A stretch of 64,000 nucleotides of DNA from Dermatemys mawii (Eukaryota > Chordata > Testudines > Dermatemydidae): assembly GCA_007922305.1 (NCBI GenBank), contig ML677365.1, forward strand, positions 14,066,506 through 14,130,505, read 5' to 3'. Shown piece after piece: positions 1-15,009 of this stretch (positions are counted from its first letter, which is position 1; each line of letters opens with the position of its first letter). A program made the position numbers and the translations under genes. The notes beneath the pieces are model-generated. The model was not told the origin of the DNA and made no database searches. It worked only from the letters and a program-made list of their open reading frames with translations.

Positions 1-5554
<5,554 letters not shown>

Positions 5555-5599
5555 TAACCTATATTACATGGGCAATAACTTTTTTTTTAAACCCTCTAG

Positions 5600-5695
5600 G
5601 CTTTTGATGAAGCCATCGCTGAACTTGATACTTTAAGTGAAGAGTCATACAAAGACAGCACGCTAATAATGCAGTTACTGAGAGACAACTTGACA
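5600..5695 (+). CDS. YWHAZ: 14-3-3 protein zeta, coding exon (residues 195-226)
   Basis: This 96-bp in-phase exon encodes [16 protein letters not shown] through LRDNLT, covering helix H and the start of helix I, with groove residue N224. The acceptor is ACCCTCTAG|GC and the donor is ACA|GTAAGT. It is separated from the previous exon by an intron of only 87 bp (5513-5599), which has a T-rich tract before the acceptor. The reading frame is continuous across both junctions. Confidence 0.97.
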
Positions 5696-8022
5696 GTAAG
5701 TACCATTAAAACTTGCTTGTTAAGCAAGGAATTTTATTACATGTCACTATGAATAGAGCATTTCGTTCAATGCTTGGCTCCAACTAAAGCATATGAGCTG
5801 TTAACTGGTGGCTACTATTTTATGCCTAACATAGGTAAATCATGTTTGTTAGCAGCAAGTTGTTATATTCCTGAACTGAAATTTTGTTCACACTTTTGCC
5901 TGCCAAGGTCAGCTGACACAAGTTTGTTTTCTTTGAGCCCACAATTGGTGAATCCACTACATCACTGAATAACTACACTTTCTGGCTTATGTAAGGAATG
6001 TAGCATTTTTAAAAACAAGCTGCAGTGTAGGTTAACTTTCACTTACTAAGTTATATCCCTTGTTATAGCCCGTAAAAGTGGTATTGAAAGCTTGACTAAC
6101 AGTCAATCTTTACATCCTCTTGGAATCTTTTTTTAGAGATACTCTTCACCATTGTGTAATGGGTCCAGCCTGATCATATGCATAAGGCAGGGACCCAAAA
6201 AGAGAAGGGTCCATAGAGTAGTTCTAAATGACTAAATATCATCTAATAAGGTATCAGTTGCCTCAGCGGTAAGGGGTTTTTTTTGTGGTTTTTTTCCCCC
6301 TTTTCTTCATCCACAAAATATTCTTTCTTGCTCATGTTCCAGAGGGTTGTTTCTTTTCCCAAGCTGACTCGATATTTATACAAACAAATATTTGAGGTAG
6401 AGATATTAAACTTAGTACTAACACCAGTATAAACAAGCTTGTTTCCTTTTTTGGTCATGTTGATTTTTTTATTTGAAACTTCTTTGGAAACAATGCTATT
6501 CAGAAGATTTGCAGGTGAGCCACAGAACAGCAACTTTTAATTTGTTGGAAGCAACAGAGTCCTATGACACCTTAAAGACCAACAAAAGTATTGAAGCATA
6601 AGCTTTCGTGGGCTAGTAACCACTTCGTTGGATGCATCCAACAAAATGAGTATTAGCCCACGGAAGCTTATGCTTCAATACTTTTGCTGGTCTTTAAGAT
6701 GCTACAGGACTTAGTCTGGATCTGCAGAAGCGACAAACATGGTTACCTCTCTGATTCTTTCAATCCATTGTTACTCAAACTGACTACTATATGTAGCATG
6801 AATCTAAATCGGCCTGCGTGTTTTCTGAAATTGTTTCCTTGTAGGTATCATGGCTCAGCACATCTCATTTATTTTCTGGTCAATTTTAGGTATTTTCCTG
6901 ATGCTTAAAGTTTAAGCAAGGAGCATTTGCCATGTGGCATCTGCACTGCATTCAGGCCAGGAATAAGGTTGCAGATCTTGCACAGGATTCTTCACTGCTT
7001 TGCACCACTTACACGTATGCAAAGCAAGTGTAAACGTCTACTGTTTGAATTTGTAGCATTTTATACTATCTTTGCAGAAGAGTGAGTGTTGATTTAAGAT
7101 GTGTGCAAGACAGTGAAGAATTAAACCCTTTAAGGTCTTTATTTGTGAGGGCCTTGGCAGCTAAGAGATCCAATTGGAGTGCAACCTTTTGAAGCAGAGG
7201 GATGTGCCAAATCATATTGTGATAGCAATGACTTTGAAAGACTGCCTGTAGAGGAAATGAGACAGTAGGTGAGATAATATCTCTTATCTCTGGAGGAAAG
7301 TAGACACACTTAAATTTAATGACTCAAAATATATTGGTGATCTTGGTTCTGTGCCTGAAAGCATTGGAGTCTAGCTACGGTCCTAGTCACATGATCCCTC
7401 ATCAGGATACTAGGGAATTGAAATCTGGACTCTGTGTGAGACATTTTTCTGTACGTTTGTGATGCTTACTCCTTATTCTGTAACTAGGAGGAGAACTTTC
7501 TGTATCTGGCACTTCTTTTTGGAGCAGGACCTGATTGTTTCTCCCTTAAAAAGGACCAATTTGAGGGGATGTTTGTCTGTGGCATTGAATCTCATAAGGA
7601 AGCACATCCTCACATAGTCTTAGATGTGGGCCTGGTGATAACTTAAGTCTTACCTTTCAGTAGAAGGAAAGGCTTCTGACTTCAAATTAAAGGTCTTAAG
7701 GGAAGGGATAATTTAACCGGGACTGAATTTGAGGAGGTTGTTTGTTTGTTACAGGCTGAATGCTACATGTTGGGGGGCGGGGGGGAGCAGTGTGGGGGTT
7801 TGCTGGCTAGCTGATAAACTCCCAGAGGAGCAGCAAACTCCCAATGACAAAGCCTTTAAGAAATAACACCATTCAAGGTACGAAGAGTTTCCCCCTTGAA
7901 GAAAAGTAGAAATATTACTGATATCCTCTTATACTCCTAATATCTAGCGAGAAGCCAGAATGGGAGTGGGTTTTCAGCATTCTTGCAAATACAAACACTT
8001 TACTCCATTTTCTCTCAAACAG
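5696..8022 (+). other. YWHAZ: YWHAZ last intron
   Basis: The donor is GTAAGT at 5696 and the acceptor is TTTTCTCTCAAACAG at 8022. The intron contains a foldback repeat (6558-6711) and an otherwise unremarkable A/T-rich sequence with a short G-run near 7775. I see no additional exon. Confidence 0.9.
6558..6711. repeat. Near-palindromic foldback copy of an interspersed repeat
   Basis: Two arms of about 77 bp meet at the palindrome TGGATGCATCCA (6629-6640). Both arms contain AGTATTGAAGCATAAGCTT in opposite orientation. The arm sequence belongs to a family also seen at 22618-22745, 23222-23590 and 60663-60775. All share CATAAGCTTTCGTGGGCT, or its decayed forms, next to CCACTTCATCGGATGCAT. The family has hairpin structure and no coding capacity, so a non-autonomous DNA element is likely. 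I do not recall a certain name for it. Confidence 0.75.
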
Positions 8023-8082
8023 TTGTGGACATCGGATACCCAAGGAGATGAAGCTGAAGCGGGAGAAGGAGGGGAGAATTAA
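8023..8082 (+). CDS. YWHAZ: 14-3-3 protein zeta, last coding exon (residues 227-245)
   Basis: The final 57 coding bases encode LWTSDTQGDEAEAGEGGEN, and the TAA stop is at 8080-8082. W228 contacts bound ligands, and T232 is the casein kinase 1 site found in zeta. The acidic, glycine-rich tail identifies the zeta isoform, because theta and beta end differently. Together the four exons give 147 residues, exactly residues 99-245 of a 245-residue protein, with no frameshift. The gene is intact as far as it can be seen. Confidence 0.98.
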   Translation: MWTSDTQGDEAEAGEGGEN

Positions 8083-9080
8083 CCAGCCTTCCAACTTTCG
8101 TCTGCCTCATTCTAAAATTTACACAGTAGACCATTTGTCACTCATGCTGTCCCACAAATAGTTTTTGTTTACGATTTATGACAGGTTTATGTTACTTCTA
8201 TTTGGATTTCTATATTTCCCATGTGGTTTTATGTTTAATATTAGGGGAATAGAGCCAGTTAACATTTGGGGAATTTATCTGTTTTCATCTGAGGTGGCCA
8301 ATATAGGGTTGTGAAATTTTTATACAAGTTTTACATGTTTGGCATAGTACTTTTGGTACACTGTGGCTTCCCACAAGGTGGCCAGAGTTAAACAGCTTCC
8401 TATGTTGAGCAAAGAAAACTGCTTGTGTATTGGTCTGTCATGATGGAAAAAAGGGATAATCAGTTGCAGCCACAGGTGTAGTTAGTGTGAGTACTTCAGA
8501 GCTGAAGCATACCATAGCTGTGGAGGAACAGATGTCCCATGGATATTGCATGTCAAGCATGTAAAATCCTATGGAATATACAATCAAATGTACATCTTTG
8601 ATTGCAGCTGAAAAGCGTTCCTTGAGACGGTTTTGATCATCCAGTCAACTTTCTCTAGAGAAGGGCAGAAATGGTTCACATTCCATTATTTGTAAAGTTA
8701 CCTGCTGTTGCTTTCATTATTTTTGCTACACATTTTATTTGTATTTAAATGGTTTAGGCAACCTAAGAACAAATGTACAAGTAAAGATGCAGTAAAAATG
8801 AAATGCTTGATATCCATAACTACACTGTATATTGAGCACAGCAGTAAAACAAAAACCCATGTATTTAACTTTTTTTAGGTTTTTTTGCTTTTGTGATTTT
8901 TTTTTGATACTTGCCTAACATGCATGTGCTGTAAAAATAGTTAACAGGGAAATAACTTGAGATGATGGCTAGCTTTGTTTAATGTCATATGAAATTTTCA
9001 TGAACAATCCAAGCGTAACTGTTAAGAACATGTGTATTAAGTTGATGTAAGTGGAATAAAAGTTTTATGAATGGACTTTT
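8083..9080 (+). other. YWHAZ: YWHAZ 3' untranslated region
   Basis: Non-coding A/T-rich sequence follows the stop, with several T-rich runs near 8870-8910 and no repeat insertion that I recognise. The end is inferred from the AATAAA at 9055-9060. A longer alternative UTR cannot be excluded. Confidence 0.75.
9055..9060 (+). promoter_or_regulatory. YWHAZ: YWHAZ polyadenylation signal
   Basis: A canonical AATAAA lies in GTGGAATAAAAGTTTTATG, about 970 bp after the stop codon, with T-rich sequence downstream. Cleavage would be expected about 15-25 bases further on. Confidence 0.75.
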
Positions 9081-12000
9081 CAACTACCTTCTCTGTAGCT
9101 TTCATGTAAATGTGTCTTCCTGCTCTGTATTTTTTTTTTTTTGAGTATCAATGGGGATTCTTGAGAAACTTCACTAAAACAAGAGGCATGGTGAAATATC
9201 TTGACTCTTCAAATGTCAGTTTTCCCCTGATGAAACGATTCTCTGTATCCAGATTTTGGTTCACTTTCCACAGGAAATGAAGTAGCAAGATTAAGAGCTT
9301 GTCTTAACTAATTTAAAGCTGAAACTGAATTGTTCTGCTAAAGTATATAATACATACATGAAGGGGCTGGAGCTGCAGGAGGCTTGTGAGTGTCCAGATG
9401 GTATGCCCATAAAGGCATGTACGGCCATGGAAGAAAATATTACAAAAGTGCAACAATTACAGAGAAGATGTGGGGACACTATCTTCAAGACACACAAATT
9501 CCATGTGTACCAGGGCATGACCAGAACTGATCTTTGGAGCAGACCTGGAATCTGACCATCATATTGAATTCCTCCATTTGCTTTTGTGTTCTTGCTCTTA
9601 AATGGAGCCTTGGAGAGTCTTGACAATTACTCTGAACCCTCAGAGCAGTTTACTGTTTGATTCTGGGAAAGGATCTGGAGTCTAATTCTTTCTCTTCCTT
9701 CCCTTAGTTTAGGCCCCCTGTAAGCTGCATTGACAGCACACCTCTGGCAAGTATATTAATCACCTTCAGGGATGTCAGTCTGAACTTGACATAAATGAGA
9801 TAGGAGGAGCACCTCTTGATCCTCATTTGCTGTTCCACTGAGGATAGAAACAACATTAATTTCACTTCTAACATTCTGTGGAATTACAGAATAAATGAAA
9901 GTGTTTTCAAATGAAGCTGGGTAAAAACTAAAATGCAATGAGGATGAAAACTACACTACACAGCTCAACAGTACTGTATCTTAAGCACAGCTTAACTTGC
10001 TATTTACATCCTCTTTTTGTAGCATTTTTTACATTAAATAATGGATGCCTCACTGTGGTAGAAACTGAGATCTTGAAGGATGAAGTGAATCGAGTTGCTA
10101 GATTAGACATCTACTTTCCAGCCCAGCTGTCTTTCTAGAATACATTGGATTTTATCAAATGACAGAGCCTACGTAGAAGTATTCTACCCTGCACAGTTGT
10201 CTTTTCCTCCTCTTACAAATTACTCTGCTGTCTTACATCCTAGTCAATTCAACAGTAAATTCTGAGTGGCCTTAGAAATCTTGAGACAGCTGAGACCCAC
10301 ACACAACAGTATAACTAACAAAACTGATGGAAGAGGGTAGGGAGGATAATCTCCATGTTAAATTTATAAATGAGTATCTAGGCTCACAGGTTAAAAATCT
10401 ACTTTTTCTAATTAAGGTTCAAAACAAAATCATACAAATGATGAATTCAAAGGTGGGAGAATGCAAGTGAGAACAAAGAGACTGCAGGGGAAAGTAAGTG
10501 TGAACAAGTTCCCCTATTAAAAGGAAAAGCTGACAAATCACCCAAGATCACTGCCAAGAGAACTTCTTACACTTCCATCCTTTTCCCTAGCATTATGAAT
10601 AACTATATATAAAAACCAAATACCTGTCTAAAGGAAAAGGCAGTAATTGGTTAAGCTTCCTGCTGTGACTAAATAAAGGGCCCAATTCTATCCTGAAATC
10701 TAAGTGTAAACTGAGTTGTCTGGCAGAAGGTGGCTAATATACTGAGGACTTTTAAAACCACTTTCTTAACAATGAAGCAAGGATAGATATCTGCAGTATG
10801 TGGTGGCTCTATTTCTGAGCAAGAATCCGCTTTTGATGAAAACAGTTTCACTGTGAAAGCAGTAGAATTTAACATCCGACTTGCATAGGTTGTTTTTTCC
10901 CCCAACCTATGAATAGTATTAATTTAGACTTTGAAGTACTTTCCGTTGAAGTTTTTTTATTAATCCTGCATTGAACTTTCAAAGGAGAGTTGCCTCCTCC
11001 TGTTAAATGTAAGTAAATGTAATGCTAAACTAGTAAGTCCTGCAGTTTTTTGTTTAATAGTCTAGTTACAAGTAACTTAGAATGAGACCATTTTATCATC
11101 TAGGAATACAGTATAAATATAATTCCTGGTTTTATATAATGCTTTTCATTAATAGAGCTCAAAGTGCTTTATGAAAGAAGTCATGAGAGGAAATCGTATC
11201 CAATGTTTTTAGATGTGAAACTGTATTTTCTAAGTATCTTTAGTACAGATTGCTCATTCTGGAGTCTTGATTCTCACCCCAACTCTTGATGCTAGAGTTC
11301 TCCGCAACGTTTGGTTAAAAATGTAATTGTTCCTGTGGAATGAGTCTCCTGCCTGTTTGGTTTTAAAATTTACTTGCACTAATCTAAGGCTCTTTTCTTA
11401 TTTAGTTATTTATTTGATTTTTTTATTTGCACTGCATATTGCCTAATTAGAACAGTAATTTGCAAGGGTGTTTGTGTTACAGCAGAACCATGCAGCTACA
11501 GCATCCAGGAATCCAGAATCCCATCATCTGCTCTGTTGTGTAAGCAGAGGGACATGGTGAAGAAAGCTTAAACATTTGGGCATGGAGAAGACAGTGGAAG
11601 GAGATAATTGTTAACAAAGAGAGGTGTGTTTGCTACATGTTATGGCAAGGGCTGTACAACTAATAGGAGGCTTAAAGTACAGATGGGACAGCTCAGTATT
11701 AAATAAACTAATTATAAAGTTAACCATGGAACAAAGTGCTTAAATGAAGTTGATTCATTGCAGTGAAGACAGTACAGGCTGGACTGGCCGTTCATCAGCA
11801 ACAGTTTGGGACTGACTGTAAGGGGGTGGAGAAAGATTCCTACAATACCAATAGGCACATTGAAGCATCTGTCTAGGAAAAGAATCTGGTTAAGACCCTT
11901 TCTGCATCAGCTCTCAGTACCTGCTTCTCAGAAGCTCATCTGTAAGCTAGCCAGTGGCATCTCCTTGGGTTTCAGATCCTCCCAAGTGGAAAGATGTAGC

Positions 12001-12193
12001 TACTGTGAGAGAAATTGACTTCTGGAGAGCAGACACCTTTTGGTTGGGTGCTTCTCCCTCTTTGCAATAATTCTTAGTCCCTTTTGACAAATTTCCTTCA
12101 GGTTAATGTGACCAACCTCTGAACAGTAGGGAAGGTATTCTAGTATGGCAAAGGATTAGAAATCAGTAGACCTGTGCTCTCTTCCCAGCTCTC
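9081..12193. other. Intergenic, nothing recognised
   Basis: No gene or RNA signature is visible. The longest open frames (for example 9291-9626 -) have no family motif and lie in A/T-rich DNA. A segment near 11130-11180 (CTCAAAGTGCTTTATGAAAG) resembles the edge of an ancient amniote repeat. The last bases before the Harbinger element (CTCTTCCCAGCTCTC) resemble the tRNA-related part of a MIR SINE. Both are weak. Confidence 0.6.
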
Positions 12194-12221
12194 TTAGGCC
12201 ATGGTTACACTGGCACTTTAT

Positions 12222-12369
12222 AGCGCTATAAAGCCCCTACGAGCGCTATAACCTACTCTCCGTCCACACTGGCAAGGCACTAATAGCGCTATAACCGCGG
12301 AGTTATAGCGCTATTATAAATCCACCTCCTCATGGGGAATAAGGGCTGTAGCGCACCTGCTGTAGCGCT
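12222..12369. repeat. Left subterminal array of AGCGCT palindromes
   Basis: AGCGCT occurs at 12222, 12242, 12285, 12307 and 12364, usually within a longer palindrome such as TATAGCGCTATA. With the right-hand array this is the pattern expected of binding sites for transposase or its Myb-like partner. That role is inferred from position only. Confidence 0.85.
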
Positions 12370-12554
12370 ACAGGAAGAATGTGGACACCCACTGCGTATT
12401 AATTGGCCTCCAGCCTGTCCCATAATTCCCGTTCGAGCCACTCTGGTCATCACTTGCAAACTCTTTTGTCCTGTCCTCAGGTGACCACACGTCAGACCCG
12501 CCCTTTAAAGTTCCAGGGAAATTTGAAAATCCCCTTCCTGTTTGCTCCAGCCAA

Positions 12555-12721
12555 GCGTGGCGTGCTCTCAGGGAACCCTTGCAAGTGATCATTCTCATTG
12601 ATCAGATTGATTGCGTGGCGTGGTCTCAGGGAATCCTTGCAGGTGATCATTCTCATTGATCTGATTGATTGCGTGGCGTGGTCTCAGGGAATCGTTGCAG
12701 GTGATCATTCAGATTGATCAT
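12555..12721. repeat. 58-bp tandem repeat, about 2.9 copies, upstream of the Myb gene
   Basis: Copies start at GCGTGG 12555, 12613 and 12671, each carrying GTGATCATTC and a GATTGATC box. The third copy runs directly into the start codon at 12723. The repeat probably forms part of the promoter or 5' leader of the Myb-like gene. It includes repeated TGATCA/GATCA palindromes. Confidence 0.85.
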
Positions 12722-12722
12722 C

Positions 12723-13284
12723 ATGACTCCACGTGCCATGCCTCCTCGCAATAGGCGATCCCCAGCATGGAGCAATAGTGAGGTGCTGGACCTCATCAGC
12801 TGCTGGGGGGAAGAGGCTGTTCAGTCTCAGCTGCGGTCTAGCCGCAGGAATTTTGACACCTATGGGCAGATATCACGGGCCTTGGCAGAAAGAGGCCATG
12901 AGCGGGACACTCTGCAGTGCTGTGTTAAGGTAAAGGAGCTTAGGAATGCGTATCGCAAAGCCCGCGAGGCAAACGGCCGCTCCGGGGCAGCCCCGGTGAC
13001 TTGCAGATTTTATAAGGAGCTGCACGCGATACTTGGTAGTGATCCCACGGTCACTCCATCGACCACCACGGACACTTCCCAGCCCACCAGTGAAGGGGGG
13101 GGTGAGGAGGAGGACGAAGAGCAGGAGGATGAAGAAGAGGAGGAGGATGAGGACGAGGCAGCAGCGATCCAGGGCACGGAGGAGTCCCTGGACGCATGCA
13201 GCCAGGAGCTCTTCTCAACCCAGGAGGGCAGCCAGCCACAGCGTCCGGCAGTTGCAGGGGCCAGCTCAGCAGCGGATTGCGGAG
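12723..13284 (+). CDS. Harbinger Myb/SANT-like DNA-binding protein, exon 1
   Basis: The exon encodes residues 1-187. It starts at ATG 12723 (MTPRAMPPR); the in-frame codon at 12714 is TTG. Residues about 14-105 form a trihelix Myb/SANT-like domain: two tryptophans (PAWSNSEVLDLISCWG), then RNFDTYGQISRALAERG, and VKVKELRNAYRKA followed by CRFYKELHAILG. Residues about 125-148 are an almost unbroken Glu/Asp run. In Harbinger transposons this second protein binds DNA and helps localise the transposase. The donor GGAG|GTAAAG at 13285 leaves phase 1 and joins in frame to exon 2. Without splicing, the frame stops at 13337. It shows no damage. Confidence 0.88.
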
Positions 13285-13535
13285 GTAAAGCTGCTTTTCT
13301 ATGGGGAAGGCTGGCAGCTTGGGGTGGAAAGGGATGAGGGGGGCATTCCACCTGGTGCTCTGTTCAAGCCAGGAGGAGGGCAGGGGGGGCATGCAGCCAG
13401 GAGCTCTCCTCTAAAGCCAGGAGGAGGGCGGACAGCCACAGCGTCCGGCAGTTGCAGGGGCCAGCTCAGCAGTGCATTGCGGCGGTAAAGCTGCTTTTCT
13501 ATGGGGAAGGCAGGCAGCTTGGGGTGGAAGGGGAT
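13200..13535. repeat. 200-bp offset duplication spanning the exon 1 splice donor
   Basis: The exon 1 end and following intron (13200-13337) are repeated at about 13396-13535. Both copies carry CACAGCGTCCGGCAGTTGCA, then GCTCAGCAG, then GGTAAAGCTGCTTTTC. The second copy carries its own GTAAAG donor at 13485. Use of that donor would add sequence containing the in-frame TGA at 13335-13337, so the first donor is the productive one. Confidence 0.85.
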
Positions 13536-13549
13536 GCTTGCATGCTTGC

Positions 13550-14087
13550 CTACATGTGGAATAGAGCATTGATGTAGTCTATCACCTCGCGGTAGTCATC
13601 ATCAGTAATCTCTTCAAAGGTCTCAAAAAGAGCACTTGCAATGCGCCTGCGCAGGTTTCCCGGGAGAGCCAGCGTGGTCCCCGTCCCGGTCACGGTCACT
13701 AGTCCCCGCCACTGTGCTACAATGGGTGGGGGGAGCATTGCTGCACATAGGCACGCTGCATATGGCCCTGGGCGGAAGCCGCATCTTAATAAAATCCCTT
13801 CCCTTTGCTCCTCAGTGACTCGAAGCAACGAGATATCTTCCAGGACAAACACCTACGGAGAATGTTGGAACAGTGTTCAGAGTAGGGCTCCTGCCACTTC
13901 CCGGCACTCCACCCCCCCCCCCCCGCCCCCGCCACAGCTTTTCAGGGCAGGGAAGAAATCCTTCCCCCTGCCTGCTGCTCACACTGGGGCTCCTGCAACG
14001 TACCGGCACTCCCCACCCCCTCCCCCGCCACAGCTTCTCAGGGCAGGGAAAAAATCATTTCCCTTGCCTCTGGAGTCCACTCACCAT
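13550..14087 (-). CDS. Possible third Harbinger gene: spliced antisense ORF, 101 residues
   Basis: On the - strand, an open frame from 13852 to a TAG at 13550 encodes 100 residues beginning with GTG. Immediately upstream is a good acceptor (pyrimidine-rich, ending CTCCGTAG). About 230 bp further upstream is GCCATG|GTGAGT at 14085/14084. Joining them puts an ATG in a Kozak-like context directly before the frame and gives 101 residues. The C-terminal third is acidic and helix-like (LFETFEEITDDDYREVIDY), preceded by a basic LRRR. I recognise no family. It lies wholly within the intron of the + strand Myb gene. Expression and reality are unproven. Confidence 0.4.
13888..14085. repeat. About 100-bp tandem duplication with C-rich tract
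   Basis: Two adjacent copies start at GGCTCCTGC (about 13888 and 13987). Each contains CCGGCACTCC, a C/CCG-rich run, CCACAGCTT and TCAGGGCAGGGAA. It lies in the intron of the Myb-like gene, and the second copy ends at the antisense ATG/donor described for the possible third gene. Confidence 0.8.
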
Positions 14088-14210
14088 GGCAGGGGCTCCG
14101 TTGCTGTATCTGTGCTGTCTGCGGGACAGGCAAACGGGGAATGCGGGGGAATGATAGGCATGTCTGCTCTTTACAAGGGAACCACTGTGAAATGTATCTT
14201 TTTATTTTAG

Positions 14211-14779
14211 AAGGGTTGTCCTTCACCCCTTCACCATCGCTCTTATCAACAGCTGAGAGGCTCAGGCGACTGAGGAAGCGGCCACGGAGGAGCAAAGAGG
14301 ATCTTGTACAGCAAGTAATGCAACAGGCTGTAACGGAGAATCGAGTTGCACAGAGGTGGAGGGAGAATGAGAGCAAGTTGAGGGAGAAGGCGCGGAAGGA
14401 GAACGCGATTCACCGCCGGAAAAGCACCGATAAGCTGCTCTCATTACTGCAGCTTCAATTGCAGAGTATGCAGCGGCTTGTCACCCTTGCAGAGCAGAAG
14501 CTCCGCACCCACCACCCCAATTATCGTTTGCCCCAACTCCCTTCCCCTTCCTTGCCTCTGTACCCTCCAGGCCAGTATCATCAGCCAAATGGTTATCACC
14601 ATCCACAGCTGCCTCCAACCCCTCTGTCTTCACCGGACAACCCCCAGACCCCAGACCATTATCCACTGCAGTCTACCCCTAATAACATGCCTTACTGGCC
14701 ACCGCAAATGGGGTTTGGGGGACATGGCCAGTTTGAGGGCACTGGAGACTCAGAGACCCGGACATACTCCGATCTCTGA
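14211..14779 (+). CDS. Harbinger Myb/SANT-like DNA-binding protein, exon 2
   Basis: The acceptor TTTTTATTTTAG at 14210 joins exon 1 through a Glu codon (G + AA) and continues GLSFTPSPSLLSTAERLRRL. The stop is at 14777-14779. Exon 2 adds 189 residues, giving 376 in total. A basic segment (LRRLRKRPRRSKED) is a likely nuclear localisation signal. It is followed by a charged, coiled-coil-like stretch of about 80 residues (RWRENESKLREKARKEN ... LLSLLQLQLQSMQRL), which could mediate dimerisation or transposase contact. The C-terminus is rich in Pro, Tyr, Asn and Gln. The intron is 926 bp. The frame is intact. The pairing with transposase follows known two-gene Harbinger elements. Confidence 0.85.
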
Positions 14780-14868
14780 CTGACCCCACGACACCCCCAT
14801 TGCACCTCCCCTGCCTTCCCCCTCACATGCATCACAATATTTTCTTTCAGCAACCGAAGTACCTGTTC

Positions 14869-14910
14869 AATAAATGAATTGTCTTCTTAATAAATGGGGT
14901 TTTTTTTATT
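14869..14910. promoter_or_regulatory. Convergent polyadenylation signals of the two Harbinger genes
   Basis: AATAAA occurs on the + strand at 14869-14874 and 14889-14894, 90-110 bp after the Myb stop codon. On the - strand AATAAA occurs at 14910-14905, 100 bp after the transposase stop. The two genes therefore end tail to tail in a shared spacer of 230 bp. Confidence 0.75.
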
Positions 14911-14972
14911 AAGTGTACATACATTATTACAGGCTACAGAAAAGCAAATGCCTGTTCCTGTTAAAAGAATGC

Positions 14973-14995
14973 TCCCTCCCTCCCTCCCTCCCTCC
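14973..14995. repeat. (CCCT)n microsatellite
   Basis: About six CCTC units lie just downstream of the transposase stop codon, in what would be its 3' UTR. Confidence 0.9.
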
Positions 14996-15009
14996 ATCTG
15001 CACCTCACT

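Noticed and set aside
9291..9626. 111-codon open frame (-) downstream of YWHAZ
   Set aside because: No domain, no splice or promoter context and biased composition; an opposing frame overlaps it. Treated as chance.
12714..12722. Upstream start of the Myb-like gene
   Set aside because: The codon at 12714 is TTG; the ATG at 12723 begins MTPRAMPPR and is preferred.
13010..13392. Two 113-codon antisense frames opposite Myb exon 1
   Set aside because: They are the serine/proline-rich complement of the Glu/Asp run and show no protein-like pattern of their own.
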